Below are positions 48,768 through 61,500 of a stretch of 64,000 nucleotides of DNA, piece after piece. The stretch's first letter is position 1; the number at the start of each line of letters is the position of its first letter. Under the pieces are notes generated by a model. The model did not search any database, had not been told where the DNA came from, and saw only the letters and a list, made by a program, of their open reading frames with translations. The position numbers were made by a program, and so were the translations under genes. Source of the DNA: Anas platyrhynchos (taxonomy: Eukaryota; Chordata; Aves; Anseriformes; Anatidae); contig NC_092621.1 in the NCBI RefSeq assembly GCF_047663525.1, positions 78,296,501 through 78,360,500 on the forward strand. Reading direction: 5' to 3'.

Positions 48768-51721
48768 GTCTTCATGATTAGCAGATTTCCATTCTATTTT
48801 AAGTCTCAGTTAATGCTGTTTTATAGTGTTTCAGTACAGGGGAGCAGAGACTGGAAGCTGCAAACAGCACCCTGGTCCTGTACGTCCTGTCCAGGTCATG
48901 GATTTCAGTGGCAGCCTCCCCTAAGCACGGCCCGTGGAGTCAGCCTCTGAGCTGTGTTGCCAACTTATTTTTATATTCCTTAAAAAGACATGCAGTACTT
49001 GCCAGGAAATACAAGAAAATAAAATGAGTCACTAAAACAGTAGTTGTTTTTATTGGAAATTATTAAAACAAATAGTAATGTTATCATATGTAAACTTTAT
49101 TATTAACATTTCTAGAGCAAAATGATTTCTGATAATGAGTAGGGATATAACATCAAGGGCCATTTTGTCTTACAAATAATATTAATATGAGCTGATGCAA
49201 GTAGTGAGATTGCCTAATATAATTTTGCTGACACAAGACATGTAATGAGAATCTATGGAATATGGCATATAAACCCATTGTCTTGTGAGCAAAGCTCACG
49301 TCTCCAAACTGCACAGCAGCAAATCTATGATTTAATTGTGAAGCTCTTTCCTTACAGGCAGCATTAATTCCATATGCCACTGATGTTAATTATGTTTATA
49401 TTAGAGACACACACAAACACGATTATTCTTTCTTTTCTGAAAGGTGAAGGGAGAGGTTCTAAAAAGCAAGACAAAATTCTTTGTAAGATTTCAAACCCGT
49501 AAGAGTATTTACAGACAAAGAATCACAGATAAACAGACCTGAAAATTGAAATTATTTGATTTTTTTCTTTTTCTCTGTTAAGTACATCATGATCCCAGGT
49601 CAAGATTCTCTGTTGTCTCTGAAAACTGCAGTATCTATTTTCTTGCATCCCTTGATCCAACTAGCAATATCACACCACAACCCAACACTTATAATACAGC
49701 CTTTAAGATCGGCTTATGCAAAGGGCAGTATCTGAGGGGATGAAAATGTCAAACAATTTAAATTATATTGTTGAAACTACTTAGTACCTAGAATTCTTGA
49801 GCTTCAAGTAGGTGATTTCCAATGCCCTCTTCGTTGTTGCTATTTAACCCAGCAGTTCATAGTTCCTAAGTGTGAAACCATGTGTGCAGAGGCATATTTC
49901 CTAATTTTATGATTACACAATAAAACATACATTACAGTAAAGCTTATAATTAGATTTCTAGTGAAAATGTTTCCATTTGTGACTAAAATACAGACTATGA
50001 ATTTTTTGAAATATTTGCCTGAAATGTGCTGTTTCTATAAACAATCCTGACAGCAAAACTATTAGTTAAAATATTCGCAAAAAGTAAGCAAGAGGAGCAT
50101 GAATATGGCCAAGTCCAATTCAGTTTTCTGTCTTGGTAAACACTTGTGAAAACATTTCTAAAAACATGTTTCTAGCTCTACCTCAGAATACCGCTGTGAT
50201 AGACATCAAATCTTTCTAAACCACCTAAATATGTTCTTTATAAAATTACAAAACATATAAATATACATTTGATCCCAAGAACAACAAAAGAACTTTTATA
50301 CAAATGAAATGATGCAAGGTGGCAAAGTCAAGCACTCAACAGGTAGGAATCACTGGTGTGATTCTTGCTGGTGAAACCTTGGTTACACATATGTTGAAGC
50401 TATCTTGAAAGACATGTGCTTATGCTACCTTTTTGAAAGAACAGCTGCAAAGTTAGTTCACAGAATGGTTTTACAAGCTACCAGGTATTTATTCCACCTC
50501 AGTTTTCAATATGTGACTACAGCCTTATGTGTAGTGTGGAACACCTTGGAACTGTACCGTGAAACCAGATCTATTAACCTTGCTTTGGTTTTCCTACAGT
50601 GTTATTGTAACATTTGGAGGCACAAAAGCTTTAATCAATTCATTTCCAGAACAACTGTGACAGCAAAGAAGATGAAAACTAAGGCAAAAGAAAATTAAAA
50701 ATGAACTTGTTCTGGAGTCCAGCTATAGAATGTCCATGCTCTTTCTTCTGACTAATTAACATTTTACTTATTCTGTTAGTTTTTCATTGCCATTAAGAGC
50801 TTAAGCTTTACCTAGCTGCCCTATTGGTAACTGAATCAAAACTGTTCGTTTTCAATCCCAGCTCCCTTTCAGCTGCATTCTACCCTGGAGATGTCCTTAC
50901 CACAGAGATTCATAAATTTTCCCTGCTATGGTTATCTGAGCTGATCTGCTTCTGGGCATACCTTGAAATGCACGTATCTTGTCAACACAGGCAATTTGGC
51001 CATCACAGCCCTGTCAAGACGTGCAGTCTAAATATTCCCACACTTAACCTCAGTTACATATTTGGTACACTGGAAGGCGTCATGATTGGCCAAATGGGCG
51101 GTCAGAACCCCAGAAAAAAGCTCTTCTGGATCACCAACGCACCATTTTCCTAAAACGACCTGGAAGACACTAAAGAGATGGTAATAATGCAGGCTGGAAT
51201 TTGACGTAAAATAAATTGCTAAAGATTCTCAGGAGCAACACCATTTGATGTTGAAAGATGGCAATATTCAAGGACTTTGATGTCTGAAGGATGACACCTC
51301 TAATAGCAGATTGCCTCCTAGTGCCATGCTAAGGTAATGACTGAGAAGGCAAAATATCCAGTCGCTTCCACCAATTCAGGCATTTGCATGCAAGTCCATC
51401 ATTTAATTCATGAGTAAATTTCATATCATGAAATTTAATGTCCGGTTTTATGAGCGGATCATCATTTTCAAATAAGGAAGAAAAAATACTTTGGATATAC
51501 TTAAAAAAAATCAAAAAGATATTTCATCTGCCACCAAAAAAAAAAAAAAAGGTTGTTTCTCGTTTCTATCACAAGTTACAGAAATCTCTTGTTATATCAA
51601 GTTTGTACCAAGGACACTCTGCATATTTTTTTCTATTTAAAACTTTAATTTAGATCATTCAAATACTTATCTTAGCGTGTAATAAACCTTTACTTTTTCT
51701 ATATCTGATATGGATGATGGG

Positions 51722-51772
51722 AGAAGAAAAAAAAAAAGGAAAAAAAAAAAAGGAAAAAAAAAAAAAGAAGAA
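51722..51772. repeat. A-rich low-complexity tract
   Basis: Three poly-A blocks separated by GG or GAAG, about 50 bp. Confidence 0.85.
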
Positions 51773-52149
51773 GGTATTTGTCCTAGGTCCTTTCCTTTTT
51801 CTCTGAGCCTGAGGATGTCTTTTGGAAGCACAGCTCCTCCATCTTCTTTCCAGAAATGACATACATAATCTATACTTCTCTGTGCTTGCTTGGCAGAAGT
51901 AAAACAATTTTTTATCTCCCACCCTTCAGATCTTTCACTAAGAACAGTCAAGTGAATTTCACACCTCACACAATTGCAAAGAAATTACAGGCACATTGAG
52001 AACACTTGACTCAGTTTGCTTCCAGGATAATGTATTTTTGGTAAGAAGTAGAATTTACAGTATGTAAACCCTGTCTTTGCAAATGAAATGTAGCAGCATG
52101 AGGGAACATTATATATATTCAACTTCAAACATACATTTGACAAAACAGA

Positions 52150-52470
52150 AGAGAGTGTCCGATGGCATATCTGGCAGCCGTAGACAGCGGAGGCAGAACT
52201 GCTTCCTACCGTCCGACCACGCGGGGATCCCACGTGAAGACGCAGATCAAAGGGGGGCACAATGAACTTGTGGTCTCCCTACCCTTCACCTGGTCTTACA
52301 CAAGGATCCTGGTGTTGTGGTGCAGACTTGTGCACGTGAGGAGGAGGCACCATGAGCTGTGAGCATCACACCGAGGCTGAGCACCACGGGGCCTGGGCTG
52401 CTGGTGGCGACGAGCACGTGCCTCTCCCGAGCGGGAGAGCAGGAGGCATCCCGAAGAAAGAGAAAGCAGG
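52150..52470. promoter_or_regulatory. CpG-rich patch with three CACGTG E-boxes
   Basis: CACGTG occurs at 52231-52236, 52333-52338 and 52415-52420, within about 190 bp, and the patch has about 18 CpGs in 320 bp. CACGTG is the palindromic E-box bound by bHLH factors such as MYC/MAX, USF, MITF/TFE and CLOCK/BMAL1. Elsewhere in the window single CACGTG sites are thin (for example 21514, 31759, 33238, 42500, 44090, 44411, 62154). Regulatory use is inferred. Confidence 0.4.
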
Positions 52471-53431
52471 AATGTGATATATTACAACACTCGCTGAACT
52501 GGCTGGCAGACGTGGCTTGGCTTGGGTGGCCTGTCTCATTCCAAGCAGTCCACATATCCTTTGCCGTACCTTACTGCTGGTGCCACGCTACTTCTCGCTG
52601 CAAAAAGGTCTTATGGGGTGAATGCCACAAACGAAGAGCCACTTTTTAACGTTAGCAACATTTCTGTCTGATCAGATGCCGAACAGATTAGCCGCCTTAG
52701 ACTCAGAATCCCGGTACAGCGCAAGGAGCCACAGGAACCCTGAGTAGCCATGGGAATAAATGTTTATCTTCAGAAGGTCAAAACCTATCACAGTTTCAGT
52801 TTTCAGCTAAACATGGGTAAAGAGTTCCTACGGTTCAGCTCTTTAAAAAAATCTGTAATAAAACTGTCTGGAGGAAAAAGGTTGACTTGCTCCCACAGGA
52901 TTCATTATTTCTCAAATAAATGTTATGTGGCACTTCTATATGTTTATATTGTGAATTCACCAGTTTCTGCTATGTATTTTAAATAAAATAATATTTAATA
53001 ATAGTTCATGGCAGAGGTCTTTTTAAAAGGTACAATAGTTACAGCATTCAGACATGTTATATACTTCATTTGAATGAGAAAAAAAATGTTAAAATTTATG
53101 ATTCACTTGCATTACAGAAATTTTATTTTACTGCCATTATCAAAATTACATTATTTAAGCACTGCACAATTTTAATACCAAATTATCTTTTCACTGAAAA
53201 ATTCTGCGTGGTCAATTACAGTGTATTAGGATCCCCAACACCATTTTTATATTACATTACAAACATCTCTTGTGCATGGCTTCTTCAACATAGCTTTTCT
53301 GTTTAATCAGATAGAATCTCAGAGTTGAGATTTACAAACTGGTCTGGATCAGGAAGTATATATACAAGATAATGACATTGGGATCTGTTATGCTAAACAT
53401 ACTTGCTTATCATCTGTGTTCTGTTTGTCTT

Positions 53432-53489
53432 TATATATATATCTATATATCTCTCCCTCTCTCTATATATATCTACATCTATATATATG
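53432..53489. repeat. TA-rich compound microsatellite
   Basis: TATATATATA blocks interrupted by CTCTCCCTCTCTC, about 58 bp. No coding content. Confidence 0.92.
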
Positions 53490-54314
53490 TTTGCTAATTT
53501 TCCATATAAGAATATTAACAGGGTTTTTAGTGTACATGGATTAAGTTATTGTATTAGGGCTAGAGTAGCTAAGTGGGTGAAACTGAGGAAATGCAGGAAG
53601 AAGCTGTTGTCTGGGGAGCTGAGAATTAGTTTCCAGCAGACATGTTGCTGCTTACACTGTCAAGGCTCAGTGCAGCAAAAAGCGCTGGGCCCAGAAGAGT
53701 GGATTGTTTCACTTGCTTGAATTCTTGGTTGGCTCTTATTGCTCTAGGTCAGTTATTAATGAGGAAAATAAGGTTATTGGAAATAAGAGATGCTGACAGT
53801 CCGACGTATATATTTCTGCAAAACCCATATAATATCAGGTAAAAATAGTACTCACATGATGCTGATTAAAAAAAATCAGACACCTTTCAAACACATCCGA
53901 ATTTAACTGGACATTTTAAAATATATGACACTGGAGAGTGTAGCTACAGTAAATAACAGATACGCACACTATGGGTTAAAGTGTCTAATTTTACTCATTA
54001 TAATTAAATGCTAATCAAATCAAAGCTGACGCCATATCTAACAAAGCTCACGTTGCCCTTCTCATAGAGCGTATCCAGGTTGGAGGGGTGAGTTTCATCC
54101 CCTTTCTCTTGCCTGGAAGTCGTGTATACAAGCTAGGATGCTGTTTGGACTCCACTGATGAGCATTTTCTCTTACCTGCCAACATTTTGTCTAATGTGTG
54201 CTATTGAAAAAGCTGCACCATTAAGTCTGTGGTCAAGGAAGGACCATGTTGAATACCAGGAAACTGAGTGGGAAAAACGTTCTACAGGACTGGTCTCTTT
54301 GAAATAGGCAGCCA

Positions 54315-54400
54315 AGGCATGGGGTTGGAAATAGGTGGTCTTTATGGTCCCTTCCAACCCAAACCATTCTGTGGTTCTGTGCTTCTATATCATTCTGTGA
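54315..54400 (+). mobile_element. CR1 LINE, 3' terminal fragment
   Basis: The sequence GGTCCCTTCCAACCCAAACC followed by repeated ATTCTGTGGTTCTGTG and CATTCTGTGATC is the CR1 3' end with an expanded terminal repeat. The insertion is about 85 bp long. Upstream sequence from about 54240 is not clearly CR1. Confidence 0.88.
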
Positions 54401-54994
54401 TCTTTGGTTTAGCTTAGTTCAAAAGGAGTCCAATTTTCATGCTTCAGGATGCAAACAAAAGAATGGTAAGTTAGGATAATTAGTAGATGCATTTCAAGAG
54501 CAAACTGGTTTGAACTTAAAGCGATAATGCAGATATGCCACTCTTCAAGCCATTATTTAGCACACATTTTAAACCTTAGTTATCTGTGCTGCCTCATATC
54601 TGAAAAGGAGAGATGGGCTGGAATACAGAAGTGAACTTCTTCCGCTGATGACTAAATGCCTCTCAAATTTCACTGCAACATTCCTGAAGAAATCCTTAAC
54701 TGCACAAGCAATGGAGTGTTTGCATTTGTCTTATCAAAGAAATAGCTCTGAATGGTCACCCGAGAGCTGTACCTCCATTTGCCATAAACCAGCGTAACGT
54801 TGGCGTGGGGCGAGCAAGTAAGGACAACAGCGATGAACACTGAGCATGCAATAATGTTTCACATTTTTCGTCCTGGTATATGTGATCACTGGAGAGTTGC
54901 TGAAAAAAAAATGCATATAACTAATAGCAAAGGGAATACACATGTAAATCCACCGTGATCGATTATGAGTATGTGACACTATGGGTAGGTACTT

Positions 54995-55080
54995 TTATCT
55001 GGAGCATCTGAGACCATGAGGAGAGACTAACGGGTCTGAACTACCTGAGCTTAACCTGTCTGGATATATGAAACAATTTA
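54995..55080 (+). mobile_element. Possible CR1 fragment ('ccatgaggagagactaa' block)
   Basis: The stretch CCATGAGGAGAGACTAACGG followed by GTCTGAACTACCTGAGCTTAACC resembles the CR1 segment just after the RT ORF core ('cctatgaggagaggctgagg...ggactgttcagcctgga'). It is short and diverged, so the call rests on pattern similarity only. Confidence 0.4.
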
Positions 55081-55650
55081 TTTGCATGAAGAGCATTGGA
55101 GATATTTGATGTCTTAACTTTGAATAAAATCCAAGCTTTTAATACAAACTTATAGAAAATTATCATTTTTAACGTATATGAGAAGTATTTAACTTCTGGT
55201 AATTTAGGACACGGTCCAGTCCAACAATCCAGAAAGGCCAAATTATACATAATAAATGATCGTTGAGAAGGAGGTATCATGTTATCCATCTTGTCCACAG
55301 CAAATTATAAAGCCATTCTAAACCACAAATGTTGAGTTCTTAATCAAAGAAACTACTTACAATAATTTTACTACAGATTTTTATATAGCTGTGAGGATGT
55401 ACATCTGATGGAAAGATGATAAAATGTTTTTATAAGATCAAATGATATTTAAAAATTCATATTGCTGTATGTCTTGAAATTATACTGGCAAATCTTTTCA
55501 TTTTTCTCTCCTCTTCAGTATTAAGCCATAGCCTCAATACGGCAGTCTTTACAAGAAAAAATGCCACGCATGGATTGCCTATACGATGACATAATGGGGG
55601 GCATTACAGCAGCCTCCAGATAGTAAAGATCACAGTGAGCTTCTGCTTCC

Positions 55651-55970
55651 TTAATCGAAGTCAGTGGGAGTTTTGCCTGACTAAGGAGGTTAGGGTTGGG
55701 TCCCTGAGAAAAAAGAAGATAATGAGATATAACTAGGAGTAATGGGGTGATATGAAGACATGGAAAATGTAGGTTGAATATCATTAAAATCTTCCTGACA
55801 GTGAGCTCTATTATACCAGCAAATAATCTCATTGACTTCAATGGGAGAATTGCCAGAGTAAGATCTGAGTAAAGGCTGGAGAAGCCTTGGTCCCGATCCA
55901 AAGCCCACTGACATCACTGGTGATACTTGCCCTGACTTCAGTGGGTTTTGGATCAGGCCCAAGGTGAACG
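55651..55970. mobile_element. Palindromic MITE relics (GACTTCAATGGG family)
   Basis: Three pieces are visible: GAAGTCAGTGGGAGTTTTGCC at 55657-55677, ATTGACTTCAATGGGA at 55831-55846, and a hairpin whose arms 55895-55916 and 55933-55954 match at 19 of 22 positions around a 16-base loop. The hairpin ends in GGATCAGGCCC. This is the core of a palindromic MITE seen abundantly in crocodilians and turtles and as old relics in birds; I believe it is the 'Chompy'-type group, but the name is from memory. Several nested or tandem insertions are likely. Confidence 0.6.
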
Positions 55971-57339
55971 GTGTCAGTATATTTGCCTGAATCTGCATCA
56001 TTCCCAACATTTTTTTTATTATTATTGTTGTGAATCGTTCTTAGACATGTCCAAATGTGGCTAACACACCATTTACTGGGTCATTTAAACACAGTTTCAT
56101 GGTCAGCTTGAGGGCATCTTCCACGAGGTGTAAATGTAAAGAAGCTGACGATGTCCATGGTGCAGCTGGGTAATTTAAAAAACGGAGGCTGCTAGGAAGA
56201 ACACGGGCACACAGTGAGGCTCTGCTGTGGTGCCAACTGTGCTCAGAGCTCAGGGGCACACAGAGGCTGGGCATTAATTGAATTAGAAACCTCTTATGAA
56301 TGCAGTGGGCAAAAAAAGTAGGGAAGCTAAATGCAAGGAATCACCCTTAGGCACAGTGTCAGGAATACTTGCAGAGCCATGCAAAGGAAAAGTCAAGAAG
56401 CAGTCTTTTTTTTTTTTTTTTTCTTTTTCCATTCGTCCTGTGTACGGCTCTTGGTAAATAAACTGGATTGTGTCAGAGTCGCCAGCTCCCGCATCCGTTT
56501 CCCTCCTCACAGACAAATCTTGCAGGATGACAAACTTTAGCTAATACCTGATTCAAGAAAGGCAACAGACTAAATATTTGTGGCTTATGGCTCTCCGCAC
56601 ATAATTTAAGTCATATGCTGTTTTGTGGACACCAGCGATTAAATGCATTTTAATACTGGCTCTCACTGTTCTTCAGTGAAGTGTCACAAATACTGAATAT
56701 TAAAAGTTAAATTTCTTAACAGCGAACATCTTTGTCCCTTAGTGAATTCCCCCCACCTGGGTGTATTTTTTCAGCACCTCACACTGCTCTCCAGCCTATC
56801 CATATGTTTCTATCCCCTGCAACAGACTGGCAATTACTTACTTGAAGGTTTCTGTTTCTCAGTAATGTTTCTATTAGCTCGTTGGTTGAGTCATTGATGG
56901 GAGAGGGGAAAGGAAGCAAGGAAGAAGGCCTAAAGCTCATCAATTTTTTATTCATTAATACATATACCACAGTCAATGAGAAGGAGCTGTAGAGATCTGC
57001 AGCACTCATATGAGACTAATATGACCAGATTAAATAAAACTGCTGCGTTTGTTCAGGTAAATTTATTAAAACCTCAGAATCAGTACGGGGGAAAATGAGT
57101 ATACAACTTCTTAAATTTTAACTTGCATCACTCATCATGGGCTGTAACAGATTTGGAAAGGGGTTGCAGTAGCTCCTGTATGTTGCTCTGGTTACTCTAA
57201 TACTTTATGATTATATTAGTTTAACCCAAGGGAAAACGACCAGAAAAAAAGCAAACACAAAAACAAACAAACAAAAAAACACAAACCAAACCAAAAAGCA
57301 GCTGAAGACAAATTGTATTGACTAGCCCCACCATGACAC

Positions 57340-58570
57340 TTTAAAGCTGTTCAGTCCAACAAGTCATAGGAAATACCTGGGCTATCTTCCTTCCAGGCAA
57401 TGCCTCAGAGCAGATTCCTTTCTAGGCACACCATTTGTGGTCTGTCTTTGTCCTAGAAAACTCCAGTTGTGAGGATTTGATCCTAGTCTGCCTGTTCCAG
57501 TGTTCCCCTAGCCTCACTGCTAGAAAGATTATCTTAATATCTGATCTGTGCCTCCCTGACTGCAACTTAGTCCACTGGCAAACATGGGAGGGAATGCACT
57601 GCTCTTTCTAAGTCTCCTATGTACTTTTCTCTGTCTTCTTCTGTGTAGAAAACACAACCCATTTCATTCACTCTTCCCTCACAGATGATATCTCCCAGAC
57701 CTCACTCCCCCTGCTCTTCTCTTTACTCCCTCTAGACAGTATCAGCAAAGGCCTTTTTGGCACCGGGTACAGCTGAAGGCGAACCCTGCAAGTCTTGCAG
57801 AAGATGCTCCCAAATGCACATCCCTTAGTAATGCCTACCTTTTCCTGTAACGTTCTGGTGGCTTTGGGTCTTGTTAGACTTTGCTTTACTACAGCTCTGG
57901 TATTTCCTTCTGCAGTACCACATCCGTCCTTACAGCGTGTAAATGATTGCTACAGCCTGCGAGTGAAATTTTGCTGTTAACTTGGTTTTTCACATTTTTT
58001 GTTTCTAATTTTTCAACAAGATTTTGAATTGTAACCCTGTCCTTGAACATGACTGCATCTGCCCTCCACTCGCTGATCTCTTCAGAGGCAGGAAACATTT
58101 TCTATTCTGTTATCTAAGTCATCACTGAGGCTGTTACACAGCATTGGACCAGAAAAGACCCTTGTGAAACCCCATAGGATACGTATCTCTAATTTGATAA
58201 TGAAACTCTGATACCTATACTCTCCAAGTGCATTCTCTGTAAGCAGTTTACCACTTAACAGCAGTTTCACGTAGCCTTGTTTCTTTACCTTGCCTACGAG
58301 AATTATATGACATAGTGACAAAAACCCACCGCAGTCAAAGATGTATGATGTCTACTGCTTCAATGCCTGTTACTCTGTCATAGCAGAAAATTAGATCGGT
58401 TTGACATGATTTGCTCTTGAAAAATTCATGTTGGCTGCTACTTATCTCTTTGTTGTCTTTTAGAGGCCCATAAATAGTTTAATTAATTGGCCCAGGACTG
58501 AAGTTAAGATGACTGATCTTTTGAGTTTCTTCTTTCTCACTGGTTGGCCCCTGTTCGGTGGTCCAGAACC
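57340..58570 (-). mobile_element. Degenerate CR1-type LINE: RT region through 3' UTR
   Basis: Read on the minus strand from 58570 down, CR1 landmarks follow in the right order. An upstream RT block lies near 58480-58520, EAVDIIHL (family: AVDVIYLDF) near 58330-58360, GVSQGSFLV (family: GVPQGSVLGP) near 58144-58176, and a NSLSDDL-like block (family: NIFINDL). A 'GCAGAT...ACAATTCAAAATCTTGTTGA' segment near 58000-58060 is where the FADD box region should be. The 3' UTR 'GATATTAAGATAATCTTTCTAGCAGTGAGG...GCACTGGAACAGG' block sits near 57440-57545. Frameshifts and stops are frequent and the element is dead. At about 1.2 kb it is the longest transposon relic in the window. Confidence 0.75.
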
Positions 58571-61500
58571 TCAGCCACCCTCCATTTACTCCCAGAAGTA
58601 ACGAGTCATAATGCCACAGCTGCCACAGCTGGGTGTCCAAATCACATCCAGGCGGGATTTCACAACATGCAGACCACTTGAATGCATCGAATGCTGTCGA
58701 GGTATTCATAATTTTCTCCTCTCTCTCCCAGTTGTAATCTCAGTTCTTACCTCTTTATCTTTAGCATTAATTAACCGTGTGCTTTGCTGTTATCATTAAG
58801 ATGGAAATAAAAAAGCACTGGGCTTCTTGGTATCATACCATTTTCTTCCATTTGAGAAATGGAATAGCTTTTTCCTTGATTTGCTTCTTGCCCCCTTCAA
58901 CACCTTTTGAATACTCTTCTGCTACAGTTTATAATTCTCATTAGTTGCATTTAATTTCTTTGTCTTGGTGCTTTTATTTCATTATTTCATCCCAATGTCT
59001 TTATACTTTTTTTTTTTTTTTTTTTAATCAGACTTAATTTCCAAGTTCTGATACTCTCTCCTTGTGTTTTAAATGGCTGAAATGCTCATGACTTAGCTAT
59101 ATTTGTTTTTTAATATGCTTCTACATTTAGGCTTCTGACTTTAGTGTGTTTTTTTTAAAGGAACTGTCAGATCTATTAGATATCTCAGACTTGTTTCCCA
59201 GAAAATCTTTCAGATTCTGTGAATTTATTGAATAATGAGTTTTTACAATCCATTGGTTTTGTTTTTCCTTCCTGGCTTATGAATTTGGAACTTTGACATT
59301 TAATGGCAAGGCTCACGAACCTTGCTCCACAGCTTTGCGTTCTCTGCCATGCTGTGACTATGCTGTTGTTTTTTTCCTGTTACTTTCACCCACAAATTTC
59401 TAACCCATCTCTCTCTCCTTCTGGACCTCAGAACAAGTGTTGTATGACCTAGAAACGCAAGGAAAGACTACCTCTAATTGCCCTCTGTACCCTTTCTGAG
59501 CAAGTTATACCCTTCCACATTAACATTCCAGTCACGCAAGTTACTTGAACAAGTGCCTGCTATGCCAATTAACTTGCAGTTTTGATCACGTACCGAGCCT
59601 TTCATCTCTCCCTGTTAATCCCCGCACTTTTTGCTATAAAGAAGTGTAAGATATTGGGTAGATGGCTTCATCCTCCTTCCCGTGCATCCTATAAGCCTGT
59701 TATGAATATCCCTACCTATTCTGCTCCCAGGCCTTTGAGCTGAATTTCTGTTTTTTTCTAACACATGGACTCCTGTAATAAATTCTCAGTATTTCTAGTG
59801 TAATATTAAAGGAACCAGGGTTGCAAGCCTATGCCATCACAATTAACAAAGACAAATCATAACTATTAATTTTAAAGACCATTTTTTCTCTCCAGGTGGT
59901 TTGAAGCAAGAAAGGGAAGGGATGGCTAAAGGCGGAGATCAAATAACTTTGGCAGGAACCTTACAAAGGAGCCTTCATATGGAGGCACTTTTCAAGGGAA
60001 CCAGACTGAGAGCTGGAAGAAATGTCCAGGTTACAATCAGGAAGGACAAAAGTCCAGATAAGATAAAAAGATACACAGTTCACTTTTTTTTTGGAGGACC
60101 TTCTTCTTCCCCAGGTACTTCATTCCACTGACAAAGACTCAAAGATTCCTTTAACATAGTGTGGTTTTACCAAAGGTCATCGAGAACTCTACTGAAAAAA
60201 AAAATAAATTATAAAATAGTAGGGCAATCTAGAGGCTAACTTGAGAGGTGTTTTTTGGAATGCTTGTTAAAATAAGGCCCATTTTTGAGGAAATAATAAA
60301 AAGTGTGAAATTTTCTTTTTATTTTTTTGGCACTAAAATTCCCCGGGTCACTGAAGCTCCACAGATACTTCAAGAAGTTATTATGAAAAATTCGGTGGGA
60401 CTTAGGAGAGCCTTTCAGCATTTTGTGAAAGCACATTTTCTACCAGATGTTTGTAAAGAAAGAAAGAAAGGGGGGGAAAAAAAAAGCATATTTTGATTCC
60501 ATTGAATCATCAGCTGCACAGAAATCTTTGTCTTCTGAAAGCCCTTTAAGTGCTTTCTCTGGATCAAATATTAAGAAAAAACTTTATTAATTAATTTCTT
60601 TTTATTATTATTTTTTTTTTTCTCTTTAGGTGACAGAGACTGTCATTGGAAGCTTCACAGGAAATTTTCTAACAATCTGGGAGAAAGGTTCCTATTTTCT
60701 GGAAGTTTTCCAGCATGTTACCAGCTAGGGTACGGTGGTGTTACTAAGATCAGCAGAAGATACTGCTTTTAATGCAGAACCGCCGCTGCTACAAAATTAT
60801 GTGAAAAATATCAAAATAATATATTTAAATGCCACTGATAATTGCCGACACTTAGAAAAAGCAAAAGCAAATCATATTCATGTGGAAGAATTTGCTTTCT
60901 CTCCACTCAGGCTTTATTGAAGCACGATTTTCAAACTCTCTGCGTTGATCACATGCATAATTGCTGCTGTTGCTGCTTTTCAGCGCTTCCAGTTGGTGTT
61001 ACATTTCTAATGAAAACTGATACATCGCGGTCGCCATGCATAAGCCATCATTTGCCAACAGCTACCACACAACGGCATCTGAAAGGTCGGGGCTGCCTAC
61101 GGAGTGCTCAGAAGAACAGAGGGGTTGCTCAGACGAGCCTCCTGAGCGCCTCGTGGACATCTCAGGCCATGGCCATGCGTTCAGTGGCAGCGCTGCTGGA
61201 GCTGCTGTAAGCAGCTCTCCCACCCCTCCAGCTGCTTCTTCCCACCCCTGGGCCGCCCACAGCCAAACAGACAGCTGTGGCAGCACAATGCAGCGGGCGG
61301 GACGGGAACGAGGGCTGGGAACGAGGAGGGATGCTTAGATCCCCGAAGAAATGCATATGGCGGTGTGGTAAAGTGCTGAAGTTCCCTGAGGTGCTGTCTT
61401 TGGCTTTCTGCACTGGGGTAGTATCAGCAGCCTGATGGGATGTACTGAAAAACGATGTGTTAAGACAGTTCATCCATCTGTGTTGGATGGACAACCTGCA

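Larger units (their letters stand above)
48036..54314. other. Intergenic flank, 48.0-54.3 kb: strongly AT-rich
   Basis: A markedly AT-rich, repeat-poor stretch, especially 48.1-50.4 kb, with many TAAT/ATTA homeodomain-like cores (for example around 49020-49420). It is broken by the CT repeat at 48.74 kb, the E-box patch at 52.2 kb and the TA repeat at 53.43 kb. Two neighbouring plus-strand frames (50405-50698 and 50824-51153) have no recognised homology. Confidence 0.5.

Noticed and set aside
50405..51153. Two neighbouring plus-strand frames of 97 and 109 codons
   Set aside because: No homology, no splice or promoter signals, and such lengths are common by chance in this window.
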